Source: Apostichopus japonicus (lineage: Eukaryota > Echinodermata > Holothuroidea > Aspidochirotida > Stichopodidae). From it: a stretch of DNA of 64,000 bases. Location of the stretch: the NCBI RefSeq assembly GCF_037975245.1, contig NC_092569.1:32380668-32444667 (forward strand). Direction: 5' to 3'. Each line of letters begins with the position of its first letter. The stretch's first letter is position 1. Below are positions 53,401 through 64,000 of the stretch, piece by piece. A program made the translations under genes and the position numbers. The notes beneath the pieces were generated by a model that was not told the DNA's origin, made no database searches, and worked only from the letters and a program-made list of their open reading frames with translations.

Positions 53401-56400
53401 GAGGCACCATTTTAACTAGCTTAATTACCTTATGATATAGTTAAGGCTAAAACAATTGGAAATACAAGATATACAATATGAGAAAAACCAAAGACCACCA
53501 CAACCTCTATCGCCCCCTACCCCCAATTCGACCCCTACCCCCCCCCCTCCAATAAAGCTTACTTTCAGAGTTTCTTCTTTGTCTACTTTTAATGTTGCTT
53601 GCAGCGATGTTCAAATCATTCTGTAAACAAAAATGGAAGAAGTACACATATTTGTTTGAAGACTTGAAGAATTGGACATTTTTTTCTAGTTTAAGCTGTT
53701 GTAATGATTGCATGTTATGTACATTCTAAACCAACATTGTCCACTATACGTGATCTTACAGTACAACTCATGAAGTCGTAAATATATTGAATCTCTGCTG
53801 CAATCATTACTATTTCTTCATAGTTATGACGAATTATAAGGTGCATAGCAATAGCAGAATTATTAGAACATCAATTTTCGGCGAGTATACAGAACAAAAC
53901 GAGCTATATCATATGAGATATAGCTCTTTTGTTTTGCACAACTGCATAGCAATTAAATTATTAGAACCAAAACTGTGGGTGGCGAACACAAAGAAGCTGT
54001 ATGGTTTTCTTACCATTAAATGAGAAGTAAAACAACATATACTAGTATATGGTAATTAAATAATAAATACGTTGAAATGTCGAACGTCGTACTAACAATT
54101 TATGCACATAAGTGTCAGTTCCATATAAATAGCTAGAAACCGATATTTTTTAAACCATAATTGAATTTAAAGAAATGGTTGGAGGACTGTTGCGGCTTTC
54201 AAATCAAGATCACATCAAACAAACAAAAATCAACTTTTCACTATCACACAAGGTGATATATACGAAGTTACTCTTACTAAAAACGGTCAAAAGACAATGA
54301 GTTTTGTATAATTAACCCTTTGAAGTTTGATCCAACCATAATTAAGAAAGAATTGAAAGAACATGCTAACGGATTAATGCAATATCACCAAGTTGACCAA
54401 TTGACGCAACTTAATTCTGCAAAGCCTAAAATGAGATCAAGAAAACTTTTCCGAGGATTTTACTAGCACAATTAAAAGCTGAATGGTAATTTCGCTATAA
54501 CATCATTATGTAAAAGGGATATATCTTGCAGGACGTTGGTTTTATTACACTGTTTTTCATCTACTGTAGATGCAAGTCACACTTTGAGAAAATGTTTTAT
54601 GTGGTAAATGTATTCTGAATTTGATAAAAAGTTACGAAAATAACGAAGCAACAGAACTGAGCAATATTTTAAAGAAAAAGCATATCTGATTGAGTTATAT
54701 AAGTATATCAATTAACAAAAGGTATAATAATACATTTATAGCTATAAAATTACTAAAATTGAAATTAAATTTTTACTTTATGTTGATGATGATCTTAACA
54801 GAGTAGTTTTAGAAACGTTCAAGCAAGCTATTTTAATTGTTCAGAAGATCAGTGTTTTTCGAAAGTTTTTAAATTTCGTGATCAGTGATATGAAAAAATC
54901 TAACGTCAACATTGAAATCCTAATCAGGATAGAGCTAACCTGTATAAAGCCAAATTATGAGCGTTAAATGGATAATAAGACATTAGGCACAATATGACAC
55001 CCGATGTACACAGTGAACATAGTACCTACTGTAAATCTTAAAGTTGTGTACCTCATTGCAAACTGGGTCGTTCTATAAATCGGTATCATGTGCTATTACA
55101 GGATTACAGTAAGAACTGGGAATATGTGTAGTCCCAACAAGTGCAGTTCAATAAATGTTTCCATTAATGTAATTTTTTAATGAATTTGTAACCCTAATAG
55201 CACATGCTACCGATACACAGGTTTATTAGCACGATCAGTGTTTTACTGTAGTACAAACCTTTAAGAGTTACAGTACCTACTGTGATCTCTGTGTGAATCG
55301 GTTAAATATGGACATGCAGAGTTAACATAGCTTTGAAGTCACTTTGCACGCGAAGGTTAAATATAATGTACCTAATGTGAGATTTTTTTCTTTTAACTTA
55401 TATTTATCGTTCCTCCATCTTAGTAAATATCAACAAGTGGAAAAAAAAAGAAACAAAAGAAGGGGTATTATCTAAATTAGAATTTCACTGACTGTTTCTA
55501 AATAAGTACATCACAATACTATACATTCAATTTAAATAAAGTGATTATAATCACACAAGAAAGTTCTAAGTCCGTACAAAGTGTGGAGGTAAACGTACAA
55601 TCAGGTATACTAAAAATAACTAGCAATATAAAATATTTCTCAACGAATTAGAATTTGCAAAATATCTCTAGATTTCTTTTCTGCAGTATTTATATCTTAT
55701 AATTTTTAACTAAGAGTGAATATAACGAAGAGTTTGTTTGTATGATGTGAAATTTTAATTACGAATTTTGTTAACAATATGCAGGTTACGGAACGAGCTT
55801 CATGATACGTTTTAGTGATTTGGGGGTTATTTTACGACATACGTTAATTCCAACTTCAACTTTCTCTCCATTTAAAATGACAAGAGGAATAACACTGTAA
55901 TAAATCTTATCAAATTACTAGTGACTCAGAAATCGTTAGATACAGTATTACGAAAAGAAAAGGGTATAATCGCTTCAAACAAACTATTTGTCGTTTTAAG
56001 AAATTGATTTGCACTGATCTTCTTGACTTTATTTCCTCTTTTTTCAAAACAATTGTTATCAACTTAGTTATTTTCAACAACAAAAAATCAGTCATAATTT
56101 AATTCACTTTGATGAAAGTATGATGAAGCATTTATAATGGTGTGAATGGGCTAGATTAACCACAATCGTAAAACGGGGAATTTCAATAATGCTTTGATTC
56201 GAGCGCAAATGTTAAGGTTGTTTTGCTAGTGTTGGAAAGGATACCAGGTTGAATAAAAAAAAGACATCTATCTTGGCTTTGTTGTTTACGGTTTCACCAA
56301 AGCTTAAGTGGGTACCTATAATGTTCTTAATACGACATTTACTGACGTTACAGTCAATATCCAGCATGATTGCAGAAAGAAAAAAATCTGCAGAATTATA

Positions 56401-56615
56401 TGAATCAGCTGAAAATAAGTCAAAGATAATGTCAGGAGAAAGCAAAGAATTATCGAGCAATAATTAAAGCAGAATTTCACATTGACCAAGCCTTGACGAC
56501 AATGATAAAAACCGTGAAATGTATGTAAACTTACCATCTGTCCAGATGTCTCAGAGAAAACCAACTCTTGTAGAAAAGCACCAAAGATGATCAAACACAG
56601 ATATGTCAACTTCAT
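50401..56615 (-). CDS. gene F: secreted fibrinogen-related (FReD) protein, complete, mosaic copy
   Basis: Exons: 56535-56615, 53563-53620, 52654-52823, 52018-52288, 50401-50657; 837 nt, 278 residues, all borders GT-AG. Exon 2 equals gene B (NDLNIAASNIKS, then RQRR). Most of the FReD is B/D/E type, but the end of exon 4 reads ISDEISKYRMTDLGTYLPES, as in the C/G type. The calcium site is WERDND, with the first Asp of DRDND changed to Glu. Intron 2 and the exon-2-proximal half of intron 1 closely match gene B, including a shared deletion near 53292. The promoter-proximal part of intron 1 matches gene E. Introns 1-4 are 2914, 739, 365 and 1360 bp. The 5' flank has lost 18 bp, including the TATA-like element. 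Confidence 0.88.
55001..55301. repeat. foldback element in gene F intron 1
   Basis: Same element as in gene A. The left arm has a substitution (ATCGGTATC...), as in gene B. The right inner arm is intact. Confidence 0.6.
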
Positions 56616-56718
56616 TTTTTTTTTTTTGTGAAATAATGAGACTTTTAGAATGAAGTGAAGCAGAACAAGACTGACAACAGAATGGAGAGATCTCAGTTGC
56701 AACAAGCAAAATATTTGA
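56616..56718 (-). promoter_or_regulatory. gene F 5' flank: TATA-like element deleted
   Basis: Twelve A precede the ATG. Relative to genes A-D, 18 bp are missing at the 56698/56699 junction, removing GATATATC. TCAGT and the more distal AAATATTT are kept. Confidence 0.35.
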
Positions 56719-57834
56719 CAAGACTAAGGAGAACTTTAATGTTCTGACGTCATCCAAAATTGTTCATATTTTTGTAGAGAAGGAACTCTGTTATGATGGC
56801 TGCTGCAAGCTCCGTAGGTAGGATGTTCAGAAAGTAAATACTTATATTTATGTTTGCTTTATTTTGAGGATATGACATACGCGAAGAAAGAAAGCTACTC
56901 ATTCCTCTTATTTGGATTTGCGTAAGAGTGTGCAATTTGCAACAATGTGCATTTGTCAAAATTTCAACCAAAAAATGAATAAAAGAGACTCCAGAAAATT
57001 GCTAATAACATACTTCTGTAATGTTTGTCACAAATTACTCATTTACTGAAGAAAAAATCATTGATATTAATTAAGGTCAGCTCACAATAGCCAGTTCATT
57101 ACATTATAGCAACCTGTTGAGACTTCTAACTACGTTATCTCGCCATCAAAATATACGCCTTAACAGAGACTGGTTGTTAACTCACATGTCAGAATGACCA
57201 ATGATTGTTTATTTTGTATAGGAGGGAGATGAAATATTTATCAACAGTGATGACGTTATCGTCGTCATTTGTCTTTATACGATCACAGTCATAAACAAAA
57301 TGTCGTGACATCGTACGAATAACAGAGGCATTGGTGAAAAGATATGTTTCAGGCATTGTTAGGGCGCCCTGAAACACATAAATTACATCGCAGTATAGGA
57401 GATAATCTGTTGCGTAGCGGAATGAAGTTGGTAACAACCTGGTGGGAAGTGGAACATGGTTATGAGACAACATACACTATCATAGCTGTACCCACATCAG
57501 TGTCGTATAAGTCACTGTGGATTAATACCTAACATGATACTACAATAGACACATTCAAAGAAAATTCCATCACTTGCCATGTTGTCAGCATATTTCCGGT
57601 TAGAAAAACTCAGTAATTGCAATTTGTCAGACTAACCTTACTTCTCATCTGGCATTTTCATGACAAGAAATAACCCAACAATGTTCCTGTAACGCTCTAT
57701 ATCTTAGCCTACATTATCACGTACATAACCAACTTTGAATGGGAATAAACTACTCCACGCAATGAATCCGTAACTGAAAGTTGCTTTCCAGAACACAGTT
57801 GAATACGGCCTTCACCGCTTATTCCCCAAACAAT

Positions 57835-58542
57835 GGGAATTTACTGTCTTGGATCGAGAATTGGCTTGGTAATAAGAAACAGAGGGTGGTAATTTAAAGG
57901 CTGTGCTTCTTCTTGACAGAACGTCACTAGTGGGGTTCCACAAGGGTCTGTTTTTGGGTCCCTTGTTGTTTGTTGCCTATATCAATGACATTGACGGAGA
58001 TATTTTGTGTACAGCTAAGAAGTTTACTGATGACACCAAATTGTATTCTGAGGTCTCTTCCAAAAGCTATGCTGAGAAATTTCAAACGGATTTGAATATG
58101 GTTTTTACTGGTCTCAGGGATGGCAAATGCTTTTAATAACGATAAATGCAAGGTGATGCTTATTGGTAGTAGTAACCAAAAGTATAACTACAATCTTAAA
58201 TGGTGTGGAGTTACAGGAGGTCTTTGTTGAAAGAGACCTAGTTATCTACATTGACTCATCTCTGCATTATAACCTTTGTCTTGAAGCTGCTTAAAGAGGT
58301 AATAGGGTTTTAGGTATGATCAAGAGGAACTTCAGTTTTCTGAAAGAGGACATAGTAGTTAGGCTTTATAAACAGTTGGTTGGGCCTCATCTGGAGTATG
58401 CTGTTTAGGCTTGGAACCCACATTTTGCTAAGGATAAGGAAGTACTTGAAAAGGTCCAGAGGAGGGATACTAGGATGATTAGTTCCTTAAAGGGTGTTCC
58501 TTATTATAGGCGGTTACAACTGCTTCAAAATTCAAATTTATA
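57835..58542 (+). mobile_element. dead non-LTR retrotransposon (RT) fragment
   Basis: Same fragment and ends as at 6735-7440. Like the second copy, it has the extra T that keeps a 77-codon stretch open (from 57903), with stops elsewhere. Confidence 0.8.
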
Positions 58543-59202
58543 GTTGGGGTTTTCCTGAATGGTTCATACAATGACGTCTGTGTGTGTTTCACGACATGGA
58601 AAACGGTGTCCCATCAAGTCAAACTGACGACGATGGTTAAAAACATTGTTCATAAATCGTTAGTTGTTTGATTACAAGACTTTTGTTCATAAGTAGTAGA
58701 TGGTCAAGTTTTCTCGAATAAATTTCCAATAACGAAACCCTTTAACTATTTTTCAATTGGTAGACGCAGTTGAGGTACCTTATACAATTTCAGAGCTACA
58801 AAGTTTGCAGAACGGTAAAGTGATATTTATGTGATGTGTAAACGCGGTAAATTAAATGTAATGATATCAACATTCTGAGGAGATTTGAAGAGGTCACAAG
58901 GTCAGACATCCAAATGGTAATACGAAGTTTACCATATCGTTGCGAAGGCCTGTGTGTCAGACTACAAACGCTTTTATCTTTGTTTTCTTAAAGTTATGTT
59001 ACCTTCTATCGGATGATGTCATGTGATCATGACGTTAATTAAAGTCTGTGTGTATTATTCTAGTACGCAGCTGCCAATAACTTTCTGATCAACTTTCTCC
59101 CATGACGTATTAAAAGAAAAAGATTGAAAGGAAATTCCATCCGATCAGAAATGATATTTAAACGCGGCAATGTATTATTCAGACGAATATGAACCGTGAC
59201 TA

Positions 59203-59206
59203 CATA

Positions 59207-59264
<58 letters not shown>

Positions 59265-59296
59265 CATACATAATACATATTAAATTCTAAACTTTT

Positions 59297-59358
<62 letters not shown>

Positions 59359-59519
59359 CATGAGGTATAGTGTAGAACTGTAGAACTCCTGTGTGTCAGA
59401 CCACAAAGTTATGTTACCTTCTATCGGATGATGTCATGTGATCATGACGTTAATTATAGTCTGGGTATATATATATATATATATATATTCACATACATAA
59501 TACATATTAAATTCTAAAC

Positions 59520-59556
<37 letters not shown>

Positions 59557-59674
59557 ATATATATATATGAGCATGAGGTATAGTGTAGAACTGTAGAACT
59601 CCTGTGTGTCAGACCACAAAGTTATGTTACCTTCTATCGGATGATGTCATGTGATCATGACGTTAATTATAGTC

Positions 59675-59762
<88 letters not shown>

Positions 59763-59863
59763 CATGAGGCTTAGTGTAGAACTGTAGAATTCCTGTGTGT
59801 CAGACAACAAAATTATGTTACCTTCTATCGGATGATGTCATGTGATCATGACGTTAATTATAG

Positions 59864-59925
<62 letters not shown>

Positions 59926-59994
59926 TATAAATATATATGTATATATATTTATTTAGACAGTACAATGTAGTTCTACACTGTTCCTCATGCTCAT
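59203..59994. repeat. (TA)n block with three GAGCATGAGG modules
   Basis: Modules start at 59356, 59569 and 59760, each followed by the GTGTGTCAGAC...GTCATGTGATCATGACG segment and a TA tract. Two TTCACATACATAATACAT blocks lie at about 59262 and 59490. The inverted right arm ends at 59994. Confidence 0.85.
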
Positions 59995-60626
59995 AGAAAA
60001 TGGCCCCAAACCACACACATTTGAACAGTACAAACACGTTTGTGACGCTTTCGATTCAGTATGGTTCCATACATCAAACACTGATTAGGCCACCCTTACC
60101 CACTTGAACTTATGGCTGTTGATATGAACCATCGAACGAATAAAGCGTTGTTTATGTATTTGGGGTCACTTACAGGAAGAAAAATGACAGTATTGTAAGA
60201 TACTCATTAAGAAAAATATTCTAGCTCAAAGAAATTTGTAATTGTAAGATTGTTAAAACATATTGCTTTTATTTCTTTTATACGTTAGACGATGATCATG
60301 TTGATTTGAAGCATGTGTAAGTTATATATGTTTAAGATATTGAAAGAACTATTAACTGTATTGACCAGGCCTTAACAACTCGCTGCATTGTCTTAGGTCT
60401 TTCAAGTCTTAATTAATACAAAGTTTCTCTACACTTTGATAAAAATGGGATATATGATGAAATAGTCCAAACAGTTTCAACAATTTTCAATTTTGCTGAT
60501 GTGAATCAAAGTGCATTGGACATAGATAAAAATCGTTACACATTATTTTGGTTTTGTTGAAAAAATCATTAACTTTCAAAAACAATGAAAACAAGTGTAC
60601 AATAAAAAGGGTTCTTTTCTTTCATA

Positions 60627-60632
60627 TTTATT
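60627..60632 (-). promoter_or_regulatory. gene G poly(A) signal (AATAAA)
   Basis: AATAAA on the minus strand, about 217 nt after the gene G stop. Confidence 0.45.
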
Positions 60633-60848
60633 TTCGAAAGGTTTCTAAATCTTTTGACAGAGTTAAAGCTTATTAAATATGAATATTTTGAAGTTTACAA
60701 CCTTGACTTGAGGTTTTTCAATATAATCGAATTTGTGTCGCATTTGTTTTTTATGGAACAGTAAGTGTAGAAATTTGTTAATGGATATCCCCGCAAAACA
60801 TATTTAGAGAAGTCTCTACTTGTTGACATGTATATCTCTCCTTTCTAA

Positions 60849-63434
60849 CTATCTCGCGGAAACGGGGCGTAGTTTCATTTCTGTATATTTGATGTTATAT
60901 CGCCCACCAGGAAGGTCATACCAAGAAATGGTCTTGTAAGAGTCATGGCTGTCGAAGTAGAGAGCGTTGAGGTTAGAGTAAATACAAGCATTGAACCACC
61001 AGGCACCATGATGATGAGATGCACAATTATAACTACTATGCTTGTCATTTTCCCTGTCCCAGGTAGAGAAGGACATGTTTCGATGATAAGCCATGCGGTC
61101 ATAATCTAGAATGAAGAAAGAAGATAAAACATTGAAGTTAGCGTTATCGTCATATTAGTAAACGAGAAACTTACGAAACATTTTTCTTGTATCAAAACAT
61201 ACCAGATTTTACGATGAAGCATTCCACAAACTTCATCAAGGTGGGTTAAGAACATCAATATGACTCATTCGCAAAAGGGAAATAATAATGCAATAGTTAC
61301 ACAATATTGGACACACGTTGTAGCAAAAATTTTATTTTTAATCCAAGTACAATTCGTTTTTTAAATATTTCCATTGTTTCATTTGTACACGTTTTCAATA
61401 TTTGGCCACCTTCGTCATTTTTCATTTATAGACGTAACAGATAGGTCACCGCTTTTCTTATATAAAGGCCTATTGTTATCGCAAAAGACGAGGGAAATGA
61501 ATTATTTCAGATATGTAAAAAGTGTTGACTCGAAGCCACTTGTTTTATGTGTTTTCCGTTGTTCTTGTTGTTAATATTTTGCGTTGATTGTGTTAAATTA
61601 TATTTTTATTTCTCTAGAAGCAAAGATAACATGTCTTACTTATTGTTATAACTTCGCATATCTTGTTTATTTTCCTCTTCTTATAAACTGCATATGTATA
61701 AATAACAGTGCATTGTGTGTTGGCTTTCATAAAGCAATATTTTAATATAAAGTATATTAATGGGGCTTGAACGTGTTTGTTTGTTATTGGTTTTTGTCAC
61801 CGATAGAGTAATTTGTACGTTATTATCTCTCCTACATTATCGACAAAGCTCAAAGAGCACAAACAACCCTTACTAGCATTGGTACAGTTGTAAGCTTACA
61901 GGATGAGGTATCAATCTGTGTATTGTAATACCCCATGATTGCCCTTACCGTTCGCTTTCCAACATCCATGGGGATTTTGTTTTCGTGAAGAATATAAGCA
62001 AATGAAAACGGTTTCTTTTGTTCGTGCAAATATATTTCCTTTGGATATCTCTTAAATGTAGCCCTTAATGTGGTTGAAGGTACCCCCTCCCAATAACATC
62101 GCATAGGGGAAACGAGTAAGGGGCTCGTTTATGAATAGTCTAACGTTAAGTTTTACCTGTACTTCAAACCATTGTTTTATACATTATCAACACGAATTTA
62201 TGATCGAATTTCCTTTAATTTATATTTGCATTAACAAAACATGGAATAGAATGATATTGCCCCAAAAACACAATGAAGGTGACTTTGGACCTAATGACAT
62301 ATTAGCATATCATTGATTTTAACTTCCACACTTCCAATTTAAGTTTGTTAACCTCTTTCCAGCAACATCTTTGTTATAATATTGCGAAGTTGAATTTCTC
62401 TCCCATGCGTCAACTGTTTGTAGAAATGTATTAATTACATGAAAATAAAAAATAAACTAACTTGTTGTGCTTTCAGGCAGATAGGTTCCAAGATCTGTCA
62501 TTCTGTATTTACTGATTTCATCGCTGATCCTGAAGAGGTCGTACTTGGCAAAGTAGGAAATACCATTCCTGCTGACCAGGTCGATACGTAGCTCGTAGTC
62601 ACCCTGGTTAGTTATGTAGGATAACTTGTCGTTACCGAGCCAGAATTCTCGTTGTAAAAACCCAAATCCGTCTTTGTAGTCGTCCCAACGTCGGTAAAAA
62701 TCCACAGCTCCATCAATCCTACGTTGAAATACCTATTGGGGGAAAAACAGGAATGATTTAATGATTAATGAGTTAAACTCCGTAATATTCATATAAAGGC
62801 TGATATATATGTAATATAAATTCAAAGTTGTCTACAGTATACTTACATATACCTTTCGTAGCACGTGGTTCATTTTCTGGGAGTGACTAAAAAATATTCT
62901 TCTACAACAATTTCTTTGTTTTCCGATGGCTGCAATACTTCAGCCCAACATTAAGCGAAGACAAAACCTTAGGATTTGACATTCCTATCCTTAGAGACAT
63001 TTCTTCAGATACAAACTAACAAGATGAGCTGATAACACAGATTGGTAAATTTCATTACTTAATACATCTGCCCTATTGGAGGATCTCAAAATATATAAAG
63101 ACGTGTATGGCTTCTATATATTTGTTCGGCCATAGTGTATTTGGTGAATCAACAATTTAACAGCTTAATGTACCATCTTATCATCTACCAGCTTAATGAT
63201 AACAGCTTAATGTACCACCCCCCCCCCCCCACCATCAAGAATGAAACCAATTTCGCCAAATCACCGTCCATCCGCCTCCATCTATTGAATTATTACAGTG
63301 GACATTAAAAGGTTCTGGAGCACCGTCGGGCTGAATCATGAAAACACCAGATTCAGCTTGATCATCACATTGCTCGAAGACTTCCTTGCAATCTCTGGGA
63401 TACTGAGGCTCTTGGTAGTAGAAGTAAGAGGAAC
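60849..63434 (-). CDS. gene G: fibrinogen-related (FReD) protein, exons 3-5 (5' part beyond window)
   Basis: Exons 63265-63434, 62462-62732 and 60849-61105 encode the whole FReD with intact frame and GT-AG borders. Exons 1 and 2 should lie to the right: by comparison with gene C, exon 2 about 0.8 kb and exon 1 about 3.8 kb from exon 3. This is the C/G type: WDREND, NCASHHHGAWWFNACIY, WYDLPGGR. Its own exon 3 changes are EVFEQC, DQAESGVF; exon 4 has SYITNQ, SRNGIS, DEIS and GTYLPESTT. Exon 4 keeps the five-A run that gene C lost, so it shows the intact form of this type. Intron 3 is 532 bp, with an extra stretch of about 150 bp shared only with gene C, and a C-run at 63217. Intron 4 (1356 bp) and the visible part of intron 2 (63435-64000) show nothing I recognise. 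Confidence 0.88.
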
Positions 63435-64000
63435 CTGTAAGACAGTATTGGGGAACAAAAACCTTTGTCTGACTTTATCAGCTAAAAACTAATGTACATC
63501 ACTTTGCATATGAATGAGTATTTTCAGTTGCAGTAATTTCCGAGTTTGTTCCAAATAGTTAAAATAACATCGAAATAGTTGATGTCTTTACGTATCAGGT
63601 AACAGTTCTATTGCACGACTTTAGCTAAAATGAAACTCTGTCTTTATATCACTTTACTCTGGTTACATACTATATCAGTTAGAATCTACACACGTTTGGA
63701 CTGTTTCTTGTAATATACAAGAAGATGCAGCTCCTTAAGAACCTTGCTAGTTCCTTAGAAATATGTAATTGATGACTAGAAACTGTCAAATTATGGATAA
63801 TTAAGTACTAAAGTTAACTTGTGTTTGTTGTCGTTACTTAGATTCTCCAATTATATGTTTTGAAATGATCCAGGATGGCGTGCACATGGCAATGGTTATT
63901 TTCTGATGCAAAATATTCTTGTAGCAAGAATGATATCTTACATCACACTATACTCGGATAGATGGGCCTATTTCCTTCTCTTTTTTTGTGTGTTTTAATT

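Larger units (their letters stand above)
56616..60848. other. spacer between gene F and gene G
   Basis: Same order as the other spacers: 5' flank of F, about 1.1 kb without recognised features, RT fragment (57835-58542), the module-richest TA block (59203-59994), gene G 3' flank. Confidence 0.6.

Noticed and set aside
61850-62104. 84-codon minus-strand frame in gene G intron 4
   Set aside because: Intronic and not open in the other units; no homology recognised.

Overview
This is eukaryotic DNA: AT-rich, with GT-AG introns, long (TA)n microsatellites and decayed transposons. From about 3.18 kb to the right edge it is a head-to-tail tandem array of one gene. The gene has five exons on the minus strand and encodes a secreted protein of about 278 residues: signal peptide, short basic linker, then a fibrinogen-related domain (FReD). 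Domain order and length match the short fibrinogen-like protein A described from a sea cucumber (from memory; no search was run), so I infer a holothurian echinoderm genome.

Layout. Positions 1-3180 hold transposon debris: the 3' end of a decayed hAT transposase element, a possible LTR, and three non-autonomous hAT-like elements. The last of these ends exactly where the array begins. The array repeats about every 10 kb; the five spacings between start codons are 10244, 10574, 10133, 10158 and 9988 bp. Gene A keeps only exon 1. Genes B, D, E and F have all five exons intact. Gene C has a 1-bp deletion in exon 4 that shifts the frame. Gene G runs off the right edge with exons 3-5 present.

Each spacer, read left to right, holds the promoter and 5' flank of the gene on its left, a dead non-LTR retrotransposon (RT) fragment shared by all units, a variable (TA)n block containing an inverted-repeat module, and the 3' flank with poly(A) signal of the gene on its right. 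Intron 1 carries an imperfect foldback element of about 300 bp in every unit.

The copies form two FReD types: B/D/E/F, and C/G. The types differ at the calcium site and near the ligand pocket. Several units are mosaics, as expected from unequal crossing over or gene conversion. The array looks like a secreted lectin or immune-type family that amplifies, diversifies and partly decays. Immune function is inferred from the family, not shown by the sequence.
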